A stretch of 64,000 bases of DNA from Clonostachys chloroleuca (GCA_037952775.1 JBANAY010000003.1:3162001-3226000); one strand, 5' to 3'. Shown: positions 1 to 12,180, counted from the first letter of the stretch. Translations and numbers: made by a program. The notes: generated by a model not told the origin, from the letters alone.

Positions 1-2885
1 AAATGAAACATCTGCTCTGATATCCATTTCAGTCGCCATCAGAGACAATACAGATCACTTCATTCTTGGCTACATGACAATCGTCGCTGTGGCCTCCTCC
101 ATCCTCCAAGTGCGAGATTCGCGTGAGGGTTTGGATGACAGTGGTATGGTTCTCATCGTCGGCCCTACGACCGAATGGAACCGGTTTCCAGCATCAACCC
201 CAATGAGCAACGCCACATACACGCCCAACAAGGAAGCTTTTGGCAGTGTACCCGTTCGCTTCGTTCTACCTCCCGCGTCTCAAGGTAGCCAAGCAGATCG
301 CCATTCCAACCATAATTTCACAAAGGGTACAAGCGACAAGCCTTTCCCCGTCAAATTATATCCAGCCGTGCTCGATGCCTTGACCGACCATATACCAACC
401 ATAAATAACGCCAGCTCCATGCTCGACACCCACAATGAGCAAGGCGTCGCCGTTGCTGTGGGCTACGCAAGGACCCAGACGCCACTTGCGAACTGGACTG
501 TCATTGTCGAAAAGTCAAAGGCGGAGACATACCAGCCCATCAACACGCTCCGAAACATCCTTCTGGGGACCGTGTTCGGCACTGCAGGTTTCCTGACACT
601 TCTCATCATTCCCTGCGCTCACTTTGGCGTTCTACCCATCAGAAGGCTCAAGGCAGCTACCGAAAAGTCGATAAGCCCCCCTGGATATGAGGAGTCGTTC
701 ATCGAGTCGGACTACGAAGAGGATTCGCCAGGGTCTGGCAGGATGGGATCTCAGAGATCTAAAAAGGGCGTCTTGAAAACGTTTACACGCTTCCTAAAGG
801 GCTTGCCTAACAGAACAGGCTCCGAGAGGGATGTTGCTCGGCGAATGTTCAAGATTCCCGGGAAAGTAGACGAGGGGAGACATTTCATCACCGATGAACT
901 TACAGAATTGACGAGCACGTTCAATGACATGAGCGATGAGTTGGTTAAACAGTACATGTCCTTGGAGGAGAAGGTTGCCGTGCGCACCAAGCAACTCAAC
1001 GAGAGTAAGAAGGCAGCCGAAGCTGCCAACGAAAGCAAAACCCTGTTTATCGCTAACATTTCCCACGAACTGAAGACACCCCTTAATGGAATCATGGGCA
1101 TGTGCGCAGTCTGCATGGAAGAAACAGACATTAATAGAATCAAACAATCTTTGAAGACTCTGTACGAGTCAGGCGACCTGTTACTACACTTATTAGAGGA
1201 CCTTCTCAGCTTTTCGAAGAACCAAATCGGCCAGCAACTCACCGTCGAAGTCGGCCAGTTCCAATTAATCGATATCCGGGCACAGATTTTATCTATTTTC
1301 GACAAACAAGTTCGCGAGGGGCAGATTGATTTTTCCGTCAACTTCCTCAACGCTCAAGAGCATGGAGATTCCTCCACCGGCTCGGTACATCAAGATTCTG
1401 AGCACAAAGCGCTTCCAGCCGGCCTTCGCCTAGAAGAGGTTTCTCTGTGGGGAGATCAGCACCGTATACTTCAGGTGATCATCAATCTTGTCAACAACAG
1501 CTTAAAATTTACTCCTGTTAAGGGTAAGGTTGAGGTCCGCATACGATGCCTGGGCGAACACCAGCAAGCCAACGACGACGAGAGCCGGGCATCATCCATT
1601 TCGAAATCAGTGTCCCGGAATTCGCGATCAGGTCGGATGCGCTATCGAGGCGGATCCGCCTCGGCTCAGTCAACGAGTTCTATGAACGGTAGCGCAAAGC
1701 AATACATGCAAGGAGGGACAGCACTATCGATCAACCCCATGGACCCTAAGATGGGCTATGCTCATGTGTCTGAGCGCTCGCCTACACCTCCGCCTCAAGG
1801 TACCAAGGCCTATACTTTTGAGTTTGTCGTCCAGGACACTGGCCCAGGTATTCCACCCAGCATGCAGGAGAAGGTGTTTGAGCCATTCGTCCAGGGAGAT
1901 CTTGGGCTGAGCAGAAAATTCGGCGGAACCGGACTTGGTTTGAGTATCTGTCATCAACTCGCTGGCTTGATGGGTGGTTCGATTCACTTGGACAGTACAG
2001 AGGGTGTCGGCTCCACATTTACTATGCTTATTCCTCTGAAATGCGCTCGCAGCACGTAAGTCTTTCCAGTTGCCTACACGCTTTTTCAACTTATGTTCAG
2101 AGCTAACTTCGGTATTCAGGAGACCCACATCTATGAGGTCCCCACGACACAGTACGGACGATCCAGAATCTCAGCGAAACTCGCACCATATCATGCCGAC
2201 CGAGGGAAAGACCCCCAACGCCAATAACCTCAACCCGCAGCCGAGATTAGTCGGCCTAAGCCAACCATACTTTTCGGTTGAGCTCCCTCCCGGAGCCCAA
2301 GGCGGTGGGGTGATCCAAAGTCTTTCACGGAAAGGGGCCGGAAGCAAATTGCGTGTTCTTGTTGCCGACGACAATTCGACGAATATCGAGGTTGTTAGTC
2401 GCATGCTCAAACTCGAGGACGTCTCCGACGTGACTGTCGCCAAGGATGGCCAGGAAGCCTACGACTTGGTCAAGGGGACGATGGAACGAAACGAGCCGTT
2501 TGATGTCATCTTTATGGATGTGCAGATGCCCAACGTCGACGGTCTGCAGAGCACGCGGTTAATTCGCGGAATCGGTTACAAGTCTCCGATCGTGGCATTG
2601 ACGGCCTTTTCGGAGGAGAGCAACGTCAAAGAGTGCATCAACTCGGGAATGGACGAGTTCCTTTCCAAGCCAATCCGCCGACCCGCGCTGAAGCAGGTAC
2701 TCAAGCGGTTCGCAACGATACCCGAAGAGACTGAGGGGCCACCTCGAAATGACGAAGTTTTAAACGAGAAGAAGCATCATTCAGCCCTAAATGGGGAAAT
2801 CACGGAGTTACCGACACCACCAGCAACAACAGACGATAACGAAACGGAGCTTTTCAGCGGAGCCGCAGTCAACAAGGCGGAATAA
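1..2885 (+). CDS. sln1: Sln1-type hybrid histidine kinase (5' end outside window)
   Basis: Exons are <1-2055 and 2120-2885; the frame is open from base 2, so the N-terminus lies to the left, and at least 939 residues are present. Order seen: remainder of an extracellular sensor region, a membrane segment near 560-630, a HAMP-like linker and coiled coil, the dimerisation/phosphoacceptor motif [12 protein letters not shown] (His codon at 1064), the N-box ([11 protein letters not shown]), G1 (DTGPGIP) and G2 (FGGTGLGLS) boxes, then a receiver domain with VLVADDN and the phospho-acceptor Asp in IFMDVQMPN (codon 2517). In fungi this family (group VI, yeast Sln1, Aspergillus TcsB) senses turgor and feeds Ypd1, Ssk1 and the HOG MAP kinase pathway. 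The 64-nt intron separates the kinase from the receiver; the alternative acceptor at 2100 breaks the frame. The assignment to the Sln1 group is by kinase/receiver layout and linker style. Confidence 0.9.
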
Positions 2886-4386
2886 AAAGTTTAATCCATA
2901 TTCTCTTCCCTTTATATTAGTCCATCATCAGCGCAATGAGGCCAATTCCCAGTGCCGTTTGTGTTGGGGGTTTCTTGTTATTTTATACATGGGGGGAAAC
3001 TAGCTGGCGTGCTAATATTTTTTTACTTTTCTCTTTTTCCCGGCGTTGGTTTGAAATGGGTCGTTGTCTTCCGCGTTTAAAAAATGAACGTGCCGATATC
3101 TCATTCTTTTTTTTTTTGCTTTTCAGGCTTGGAGTTTTTTTGCGCGTGGATCTCATGCATGGATTATACACACGACGATAACCCATACACACGACGATAA
3201 CCTTCTTGGAGGGGGATGACGCTCCTATACCGTCTGACACCTTTTCATCGTCACACTTTTTAATTTTCCTATTTGCATAGGCAGAGAGGGGGGAGGGATG
3301 GGGTTGTCGATATATATGTTTTAAAACCCCTTTCCCCTGCTTTATCATATATATATACATATTACACACACATGATATATATTATATCTTGAACGTTTCA
3401 TCCTCTAATTTGTGTCTTTTTCTCATGTGTTGACCGGATAACGTATTATGATGTGCATCATTTTGGGTTCAGAAGCGCTTCATGAAACGGTCATGATCGT
3501 GGGTCGGAAAACCCCAAGATATGTTACCAAGGCAATGGTATCTTGGAATTACAGTCTTGAACTAAGCATGGAGTTGCAAATAGCAACTAAAGCTTGGTAA
3601 TTAGTTACACGATGGAGCCTCAAAGTGGAATCAGAAACCGACAGCAAATGCACTGTGAACGAATGGCAGGTTGAACAAGTTTTTCGAATTTTCTCGACGA
3701 AGCAAAAAAAAAAGTCATATTCGTATCGTTTTCATCAAGAGCATTTTAATCAACAGTAACTGCAAGTGCCTCTGGGCTCCGTCTCAAACCGAGCCCGGCT
3801 CTCCTTATCCGCGTATCCCCGTGTTGAATTCCGGGCCTAGGAGCCATATGTTTCATAAACCACCAATACCATTTCATCAGCAACCACGGCTCAAGTTTCT
3901 CGTAGTTCCCCAAAGGGAAATCCTCAAAGAAATACCGTGAAATCATCAAAAAGAGCCCCTGTTCCAAAATACGCAAAACAAAACAACAATAAATCGATGA
4001 ATTCTAGCGACGCTGTTTCCAGTCACTCTCACCGACCAGAAACCTGGTAACCTAGCGCCGCGCTCTTAAAATCACAAGGAAAATGCAGATCCAAGGAAAA
4101 GGGGGGGGGGGGAACTAAAGTGATTATAGAAGCAAACAAAAGTAGAAAGGAAGCAAGGAAACGAAGTGCAGAGAGCCCGAGTAGCAATGATTAGCTGCGG
4201 CATTTGCCTGGCGTAGAACCAGAGCCAAGAAAAGCAACGTGGAAGATAAAGCCGCCTTATTTGGATAGCTTCCACGGGATGTGTGACGCTGGGGCCAAAC
4301 AGCTGAGGGCAGAGATAGAGTATCAAAGCTGCAATCAGCGCGTTCTCGAGATGCGGTTGAATGGCTCTTCCAGTATACCAGAATCA
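2886..4386. other. Intergenic, between convergent sln1 and maf1
   Basis: No gene is supported here. The first 500 bases after sln1 are T-rich and TA-rich, as expected of a 3' UTR and polyadenylation region, and include a short 18-bp direct repeat (3166-3202). The short open frames have no recognisable content. A G-run lies near 4100, close to the 3' end of maf1. Confidence 0.6.
3166..3202. repeat. Two-copy 18-bp direct repeat
   Basis: The 18-mer ATACACACGACGATAACC occurs at 3166-3183 and again at 3185-3202 with one C between the copies. It lies in the presumed 3' UTR of sln1. It looks like a simple local duplication with no visible function. Confidence 0.8.
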
Positions 4387-5484
4387 TTAGATCTCCATGT
4401 GGCCGGCAAAGTCCTCGCTCATAAGTCGGTGTCGGGAGTTGCCGTCATAGTTATCATACCCGTCGTCATCGTCGTAGTCAAAGTCTTCCATCGTGTCATC
4501 ATCAGAAAACATAACGAGATCGCCGTCCTCTCGACGGTTCCAGACAAGACCATCGTCTTGTGCGACTTCATCATCTTCGTATGACGGTACTAGTGTTGCG
4601 TCTCTATTGCCAACCCAATAGTCCGCTCTCTTGGATCCAGCCGTTTCAAAACTCACACCTCGGTTGAGCAATGACGATTTCGTGGGTTGGAGGTTTGGAC
4701 TTTGCGACGAGGTGACAGGAACAACGCGAACATACAGGTACGCTACCCGCTTCAGGGCGCGGCTGAAAAAGAAGTAGTGCGAGGCCCAGATTGCACTCTC
4801 GTCCTCCTCGAAAGGATCAACTTCAGGGTGGTAGCTGAAGATGGTGCACTCGTTCAAGCGCATCTCCTTGTCTATCAGGGCCCAGCACTGAGGACCCCAC
4901 CCCGAACCTACATCGCTACCCACTGAGGAATCGAAAGACTGCGGTTCAAAACCCGGGCGAACGTTTTGAAGAATGGAATCCAGATTTACCATGACTTGTC
5001 GCAGGTTTCGCTCCCGCTTGAAGTCTCCAGGCCGCAGTACATTGGAGAAATCGTAGTGTGGATGACTGGCATTAAGAGTGGCGATGAGGTAGGCAAACGT
5101 CCGCCGGCTCGAAAGCTCTGAAAGGGGACCGAAGGCGCTTGAATGCGAGAATAGTTGCATGCTAGGTGAGGTAGCTAGCATCTGCTCTCGCTCGGGGGGG
5201 ATAGGCTAGCTCCCAGTTTCAATAACGCGGCATGTTGAGAGCTGAGGTCCTTGTCAATATTTTTGTAGAGTTTCTTGTCTGAGCCCGTCGACTTGGTGGT
5301 GTAGAGGTCGCAACCGCCCGTAACGTTGCAGTCCGGTGTGTTGAAGTTGAGGGCGCTCGTGACCGCCTCGAAATCTTGGACAGGTAAATACTAGATACAG
5401 ATAGTCCCCAGGTTAGCATGACAAAAGAAAGCAGGATACAGAAGCGATAGAATCAAGCGTGAACCGGTGATGACGAACCTTCAT
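4387..5484 (-). CDS. maf1: Maf1, repressor of RNA polymerase III
   Basis: Maf1 binds Pol III and shuts down tRNA and 5S transcription under stress and TOR inhibition. The first exon is only 6 nt (5484-5479, ATGAAG), followed by an 88-nt intron (5391-5478, GTTCGT...CTAG). Exon 2 then gives the classical start MKYLPVQDFEAVTSALNFN. The family blocks are present: FNTPDC, LYTTKSTGSDKKLYKNID, RRTFAYLIATLNASHPHYDFS, and the C-terminal W-S-LFFF-like SHYFFFSRALKRVAYLYVR. The tail is acidic (FSDDDTMEDFDYDDDD). The frame breaks at a 7-base G-run (5194-5200, C-run in the sense strand). One extra base there joins LGASLSPP to EREQMLATSPS and gives about 336 residues, the family size. I read this as a consensus error, although a real mutation cannot be excluded. 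Confidence 0.9.
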
Positions 5485-7317
5485 CGTGCTTGGTGGAATA
5501 CGATAGATGTTGTAGTGGATGCGAAATAGGGGGATGTACGATTAAGGCGTTGCAATGGAATCAAGAATAAATATGAAAATTGCGTGTATCGACAGTGCCT
5601 TCAAATGCGTCCCTTTCATTAAGAGTGACGTAGCGGTGGGTTGACACTGCGATGGAAAGAAGGTGATGCTGGCGTGAAGAGGAGAGACCCGATCACGGAT
5701 GGAGCGTGGGCAGCTGACGTTGTCGGGAGATAGCGGAGGCTGTGGAGTATTTGAATTTGGCGCGCGCCGGGCGAGATTGGATGGGATTGAGCTGCGGCAA
5801 GTGTGATTGCATGAGAGGAAAGAGCAAACGATATCGCCGAGTCGGCAGTGTCGAGGACAGGTGTCGCGGCCGTTGCGACAGCAGAAAGGAGGTCGGCTAC
5901 GTCAATTGTGAAGTGTCCAGCACGATGTCTGTCGCGGTCTGGTCAATCACGGTGAAGGTGATGACGTGCGGTGAACAGATAGGACCCTAGAGGCTGAGTT
6001 GGAGATGTGGGGAACGAGTGCCAGACGGTGAAGTCTAGCAGGACCTGGGGTCGGCGGACATTGCTATGGCAAATGCTGGTTCTGGGAGATGTGTTGGTGT
6101 AGATGGAGGAGGGAAAAGGGCTGATGCGAATCGCTTCCCGCCGAGATGAACTCAGCTGAGCGGGAGGGCAGCAGGGGGGTGGCTCGAAGTATGAAAGCAA
6201 TCATAGCCAAGGCGGCGGGGAGCCCTGGCGTGCTGACTTGGGCTCTGCTGGAACTTGGATGGGGGCCATCCGTAATCCATGGGGGGGGAGGGGCTTCAAC
6301 AGAGTGGAGGGACACTCGCGGGAGAAGGGGCCCGTCCGCGAATCGGGAGCCGGGAAGAAACAAGCTGCAGCATTACTGGCGGAACCAAGTTAGGGGTTAG
6401 GGGCAAAGGCAATTGGACCCATGGCCACACAACCAACAGATGCTGCCACTGCTTGTCGAGGCCTGGAATCCAAACGCCCACGCAAACAGGTCGCTTTGTG
6501 GCTGCTGGGTCGCCGTGGCTCATTTATCCACTCATGCCATCCTTCCAAGATGCGTGTGTTGGCCCGCGGCCGCGGATTGGCTAAGCTTTCAGTCTGGAAC
6601 GCTTTCGAGGTGGTGCCAAACTCTGGTGCGGTGCCAATGACGAATCGCGACGCACCTTGTCTGCACGAGTCGACATGCGCCTCCAGCATTGTCGCTGCAC
6701 CCACCGAGACCCGATCCTGGCCAGCTTCTGTCGAGGTCTCATGACCCGGCGTCTCTGCATGTGCATGGGGAAAATAGGACCGGACGGTTAGCGACTTCCT
6801 GTATTCGTAAGAGCTTGCTTCGTCATTCACGGCTCGGCTCACTCGCAGTAGAGCCGACGGGACTGGGCTAGAAAGAGGTTATTTGTGACCGATTCCATAA
6901 GTGATAGAAAAAAAAAAGTAATGCTTTGTCTCTTGATATTAAAGAAGGTGGTTTGTCCACCTTCAAGGATCTATAAACAGAGCCGAGTAGGCCGCCTTTG
7001 CTCCCAAACACCGGACGCCTCGATGGCTCGCTGCGACTTGAATTGACTTGCCCCTCTCTAGGTCGGCCCATCATCCTACGTTCGGTAGATGACGCTCATC
7101 ATGGTCGCAGTTCTTGAAAACCTTTCGTCATACCAGGCCCACGTCTTTGAGGCGATCTGTGATCTCGTCGGATTGCTGTGGAGTTTCAACAGTCAACTTG
7201 CAGTCCCACGCAATATGACGCACGTGTATCTCGAATCCACTCAGGCAATGCTCTCCAAGGGCCATGGCATGTCCCAAGTATTATGTGGGTTGATGCGAAT
7301 GTTCCGCAAGGCAGCTG
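5485..7317. other. Intergenic, upstream of maf1 and downstream of AP-1 sigma
   Basis: This 1.8 kb stretch has no recognisable gene. Open frames up to 150 codons occur on both strands between 6100 and 6850, but they overlap each other, show no family similarity and have no matching splice structure. The left part should contain the maf1 promoter and the right part the 3' UTR of the AP-1 sigma gene. Confidence 0.5.
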
Positions 7318-8110
7318 CTACATAAGCTTGGTGACCTCGTCTTCGACCTGTTTCGTCCCACACATTAGTCGTCTCCCCTACCTCCAAGTCGAAGAAATAG
7401 GCCAAAGCAGGAGTGTGTTTGCAGAGGTGTTCGCAGAGATCACATATCATGCAGGGGGGTTTTTCCATAAGGCATCTTTTCGTACTTACCTCCATATCCT
7501 CGAGTGAATCCTGCTGCCCTATACAGCGGAGAACGTTCTTCTTGCTACTCTCCTGAAGCTCGCCGGCGAGTAGGAGCTCGTCCAGAATATAGTAGGCCTT
7601 CGTGAAGGAGAAGATGATGTCGAGCTCGCATACGTTGCCGTAGTACTTGTCCATCTGTTCGACATATCTGTGGATGATTTCGAGGGTGATAAGTTCGTTG
7701 TCCTCGGAGGAGCAGCCGGCGATGAAGAATAAGGAGGCGTATCGTCGATACACAATCTTGGTGTCTGCTGAGAATGAGCACATGTTTCACGCTATCGCTC
7801 CAAGTACCAACCGACCTTTATATTCAATGAAGTTGCACATGCGTGTCCGTCGTGCCAAGACCAGCTGCGAGACGTCTTTGACGATCTTGGCCTTATCCTT
7901 GGGCGAGAGGGTGGTGAACCATTTTGCCAGGCGCTGTCGCCGACACCGATTAGCATCGCCTCCCAAACTCGACTTTCCACATCCATTCCGCCATCTTGTT
8001 GACATACCACTTTGCCCTGGCGGGAGAGGAGAATCAAATATCTGCCGCATCATTTAGCATTCGTGTTTTGGCAGGCGAATAGGGGTCAGGTGTCCGTACT
8101 GGATCGCCAT
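7318..8110 (-). CDS. aps1: AP-1 clathrin adaptor complex sigma subunit
   Basis: The small (sigma) subunit of the trans-Golgi/endosome clathrin adaptor AP-1. There are five exons: 8110-8100, 8041-8008, 7933-7816, 7764-7490 and 7347-7318, giving 155 residues, the normal size. The 11-nt first exon (MAIQ split) is supported by a good donor, an acceptor CAG and the exact family start [20 protein letters not shown]. Further family blocks are [47 protein letters not shown] and [20 protein letters not shown]. The last exon supplies VEDEVTKLM and a stop, as in fungal AP-1 sigma. AP-2 and AP-3 sigma start and end differently, which favours AP-1. The gene is divergent from the glutamate-cysteine ligase subunit gene. 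Confidence 0.93.
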
Positions 8111-9079
8111 AATGGATACGGCATCACATCACCAGAAGCAAGGGGGCCTCTGGCGGGGATGCAAGGAAGAGAGAAAAGTAGCTTGCGTTGGTTGGAAGTG
8201 TGAGTGGAAGTAATCTTGACAGGTTGAATTTTGTCTGGGTTGGGGACGAGCTGCAGCTCTGGCCCATGCAGGCGCGGTGACGGGCAGGTGCTACCTCAGG
8301 CTGCCAACATTGAATAGCGCTAAGGGGCCCAGCACTGGGAGACAGACAGGTGCTGACGACCTCCCTACTTGGGGGCCCTTTACTGAGCCTCCGCATGCAC
8401 GATTTGTCGGATGCGGTCTTCTCAGACTTTCAGTCACACCAGTCTGACATCTTGGAAGCACTATTCTTTCGCTATTCCTACGTGGCAAAGCCACCAATGC
8501 TTGATCAATTCTAGCTCAATGTGTTGTCACTTCCACTGCCAGCGTTGAAGAAGCTTACCCCCACTGTGTGATACCTGCTGGTGCCTTCCCCTGGCAGTGA
8601 GAAGCCGCCTGTAAATACAGGCTTCGTGGGGGTGAAGGAGGGGTTGGCTCCACCGAGTTGATCTAGCGGGGTTTCCAACGTGCGCTATGGTGCCCGTCCT
8701 GTTGAACAGTCGCAAGATCACGTCAACATGATTTCAAGGGTCTCAGCTGTGCTTTGTTTTCTCACCCCGACATGAACCGTCATAGACATTTCGCAACTAT
8801 TTAATACCTCAACTATTTCCCTCAAAGCCATGAAGCCAATTGCTTAGAAATGCCCAACTGGTGATCCGTCAGTTGAATTAGTCAGCGCCGCCGTATATCA
8901 ATTGGGAAGCCGAGAGACCGAAACACGGCCGCCGCTTCTAAAGAGGGTTCCGGAACTAGGACGCTTGAGGTTGCGACCAGTCTATTTTTTTCTCCCGCCA
9001 GTCTTTCAACAACCACAAGCCCTTTTTTGCGATCCAATTCCCTTGCGAATTGCTGTCCGTCGGCTACTGGACTCTCACC
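8111..9079. other. Divergent promoter region, AP-1 sigma / glutamate-cysteine ligase subunit
   Basis: About 970 bases separate the two divergent starts. I see no additional gene. Short open frames on both strands carry no recognisable content. Both promoters and 5' UTRs must lie here, but I could not assign specific sites. Confidence 0.5.
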
Positions 9080-10060
9080 ATGACGCAAATCATTCTCTCC
9101 ACGGGGTACGTTGACATCGAGCAAGCAACTTTTGCGCAGCTTATTAGCTCTCGCGACTAACACGCCGGTCTCCGCAGCAATGTCATGTCCGCAGGGCCGA
9201 CCATCATTCGCAAACGAGGCACCAACAGGTCGAATCTCGAGCTCGTCAACTCGCTTCAGAGCAGCTTCGCCTCCGCAAAAGAAGATTTCGCCCCCGCCAC
9301 GAACTGCAGCGCCCATGCCCCCACCCCAGTTGAGGCGTGGACGGAGCGCCAGGGCGGGACACTGTTCGTCCCCAGAATCAGCTGGCAAGGCGCCGGTCTC
9401 CGGGACGAGGCGAGCCAGTACGAGATCACCGTCAAGCTGTTCTTCCTGCGCGACACCCTGGTGAAGGAGCGGGAGCAGTTTGCACGCGAGGCACTGGACC
9501 TGGTCAGAAGGGAGCTCGGGATCCAGTCCATTGACCTCCTGGTCGTTGCTTTCCCCGGCATCTCGTTCGAGGGCGACTGTGAGTGGGAGGCTGACAGGAT
9601 CAATGCGGTCCAGGGGAACCTGGACGACGAGGTTGCGACCTGGAAGGTGCTCGAGGAGTTCCACAGCCAGGGCCTCGTCAAGAAGCTGGGGGTGTCGGAG
9701 TTTGGGAGCGAGAAGCTCAGGGCGTTCATGGAGAGGACGACGGTTCGTCCCACCGTCGACCAGATCAACCTCCACAACTGCTGCAACGTACCGCCACCGC
9801 TCAAGGCCCTTGCGGAGAAGTACGACATCCAGCTCAATGTCCACACGGACAGCACTGATATTCTGCCCTGCGGAACCTTGCGCGAGATTCTGGGCCCACA
9901 AGGCGCGGGCGTCTTGGCCAGCTCTCCAACGGGGAGCGATGGTCTTCGGGGAGAGATAATTCCACATTGGGTAGTGAGGTATATGGCTTTTGTTCAAGAT
10001 AGAGGAGTCATTGAGAACAAGGGCTACTTTGCCAGTTCCGGCTGGGATGAGAAGCCCTAG
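9080..10060 (+). CDS. Glutamate-cysteine ligase regulatory (modifier) subunit
   Basis: Modifier subunit of the first, rate-limiting enzyme of glutathione synthesis (GCLM; S. pombe gcs2); it lowers the Km for glutamate and the feedback inhibition of the catalytic subunit in the cytosol. Exons are 9080-9105 and 9178-10060, 302 residues. The short first exon (MTQIILSTG) joins NVMSAGPTIIRKRG through a 72-nt intron with donor GTACGT. The fold is aldo-keto-reductase-like: ALDLVRRELGIQSIDLLVVAFPG, then WKVLEEFHSQGLVKKLGVSEF, VDQINLHNCC and the barrel strand LNVHTDSTDILP. The GVSEF...QINLHNCC succession with a DILP block near the C-terminus distinguishes it from ordinary AKR dehydrogenases. The third positions are GC-rich, which creates long antisense open frames that are not genes. 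It converges on bud32 with only 196 bases between the stops. Confidence 0.88.
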
Positions 10061-10256
10061 TCCAGGGAGAACAACCTTGGCGAGCGAGATACATACTGGG
10101 ATTGTGGTATGGTTGGATTCATGTCATTTTGGAATAGCGAGCATCATGCATCATGAAGGAGAAATACCTAGAGCCTATATGACAGAGGCCTATTTTGGAT
10201 AACTATTTCTCGTTTTTTTTTTCTTGTTCGTGGCTATGTCTTTCTATTTCTTTTGA

Positions 10257-11137
10257 TCACCCCAGCATGCTGCGCTTCCTGCCTCTCATTCTGACGTCCT
10301 CGAGCCTCTTGAGAGCAAGATTAGACTGCTTGTATGCTTCTTTGTATCCTTGGAGCAGCTCGTCAAAGATGCATTCAGCCCGGGGGTGAGTGCTGGTAAA
10401 CGCCCGCTCCAACACGTAGAGATCGACAGCCCGATCCTCGTCCGTGGTGCTGTAGCTGGCCAGGCCGAGGTCAATTATGACTATTTCGCCTTCCAATGAG
10501 CCCGGTGTCCCGTCTACCTTTCCATCGGTTATACTCTCTGCAGGGGGCTCAGCATCATGTTGCTGGTGGTCAAATCCCCGTGGACGATGCCAATATTGTG
10601 CATCTTCCCCACAGCCAAACCAATCCTCCTCATGAGCTCCTTCAGAGCCTCGTCCTTGTCTATGCCCTCCTTCCTGTCTCCCAGCCTCTCATTCACCCTC
10701 ACTCTAACGGGCGCGCCGTGGACCCATTCGAGCATCATCCAGCCGGCCGCCTCGTCCATGGCGTACAAGGCGGGCACTCGCAGTCCATCCCTGCGGCACT
10801 TGGCGAGAACCTTGGCCTCAGACAGGATCCGATGCTTGGTCAGCCGCTGGTCCAGGATGGGGTGGCGCCACGGCTTGGGCGGGCGGTACTTGAGGGCGCA
10901 CGGGATGTCTGGCTGGAGATATGTGCTCTTGTACAGGCGGCCCTCTGCACCCTGCGTAATGAGATATGGTGGGGTTGAGGCGGGGTACTCAAGCACGGCG
11001 GGCAGGGGAAACTGGTGCTGTGGTGCCTCAGAGGCCGCTTCAGCTACCGCCGCCGCCGCCATGATCTCGGGATTGTTCGAGAAAGGGGGGAGGTATGTGC
11101 GCGGGAGTGTGCCCTTTTTGCTTGGCTCCTGGTTCAC
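10257..11137 (-). CDS. bud32: Bud32/PRPK-type kinase of the KEOPS complex
   Basis: Atypical small kinase/ATPase of the KEOPS complex, which makes the universal tRNA t6A modification and affects telomeres and transcription. Seen: LITQGAEGRLYKSTYL (glycine-loop equivalent), ALKYRPPKPWRHPILDQRLTK typed as ALKYR...PWRHP, the catalytic loop HGDLTTSNMML, and the metal-binding IIDLGLASYS in place of DFG. The C-terminus has the family's RMRGRKRSMLG basic tail. The frame breaks at a 5-base G-run (10543-10547 on the + strand); one extra base joins NMMLSPPAES to ITDGKVDGTPG and then EGEIVIIDLGLA. The start is uncertain: ATG at 11137 gives about 293 residues and the internal ATG at 11062 about 268, closer to the usual Bud32 length. 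Confidence 0.85.
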
Positions 11138-12180
11138 CGTGCTGTTGATGCGGTTGCAGCTTTTTTTTTTGGTTGAGTCACGAAGAATTATGGAGAGCTT
11201 CTAGCCCAACACATGGCGGCGGCGCATCTGGGTATGATTGGCCCGCTGGCAGGGTGGCTGAAATGTAACCTGACCTGCTGGCCACGCTTGCATGCAAGGT
11301 CCAGATATAGCACAGCTGCATATACATGATATTTAAAGGGGAATTGTAGCATGAATTCAATAGTTGCATTTTAAATTTGCAGGTTGGATTGCGACGCTGC
11401 CGTCAAGCTGCACCTGTTGGCCGACGTTGGGGGCGATAAGACATACTAAACTCTATCATAGCGGCGGAAGGACGAGCCGTGTGTCAGTAAAGTAAGATAG
11501 TCTGCGCAATGGCCTCGAATAAGTGGTTTGCAGAGGAAACGAACCTAGTCCTCTCATAGGAGCCACGGGAGGGTCGGCTTAGCCTAGCTGCAGGCGAACA
11601 GGTGACAATCGACGAATAGCCAAGTGCAGCTATTAGCGGAGCAGCTTCTGGGTTGATTTATCAGAGTGGCTGGGTGGTTCTAGACGTCCCGGGATTGGCC
11701 CCTTGGTCAGGAACACCTCCCTGTTGTGTTGGGATTTGTCTCACAGTCGACTTCAGGCACTGTGAATAAGCTGATGCCAGCGGTTCATGTCGCTCGTTTG
11801 ATCAGCAGCTCTCCTCGTCGGAACCTGATATCGCCTGCGGCTAAAGCGAATACGCATGATACAGTCGCAGTCAGCGCTCGTAAATGGAGGCTTGTACCTG
11901 GTGGGCGGCTTCATAGATGGATGTAGGTATCCATATGTTTTAGTATTAGCAGCTGCAGCTGCAGGGGCGGCATCGGGAGGCCCTCATGACCTGCAGGCGC
12001 ACATCGCCCAACGTCACTAACAGCCTATACCCTAATAATTGTGTCGTATTTATTCCTCATCACTCCCTTGGCCTACTCCCGCCCTCTTCCCCCTCCCCAA
12101 CCGATCGGCGCGTCTCATAGAATCATGGTCCGGTAGCGCGGCGACAGATTTCCTTCAGCTTGAGCACACCGGCCGCAATT
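11138..12180. other. Intergenic, divergent from bud32
   Basis: About 1 kb without a recognisable gene. It holds the bud32 promoter on the left and the promoter of the membrane-protein gene on the right; pyrimidine-rich sequence at 12050-12110 just before that gene is typical of fungal core promoters. I looked for a tRNA gene here (a GGTTC-like stretch near 11675) and found no cloverleaf I could support. Confidence 0.5.

Noticed and set aside
6390..6842. 150-codon minus-strand frame upstream of maf1
   Set aside because: It overlaps other frames on both strands in GC-rich sequence, shows no domain or splice support and has no recognisable features.
8882..9997. 371-codon minus-strand open frame
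   Set aside because: It is exactly antisense to the glutamate-cysteine ligase regulatory subunit, whose GC-rich third positions keep the opposite strand open. It has no family features.
11600..11700. Possible tRNA (GGTTC-like box B near 11675)
   Set aside because: I could not pair an acceptor stem or an anticodon arm around it.
12160..12180. Seven extra N-terminal codons for the membrane protein
   Set aside because: They depend on a TTG start. The first ATG is at 12181 and gives a normal membrane-anchor N-terminus.
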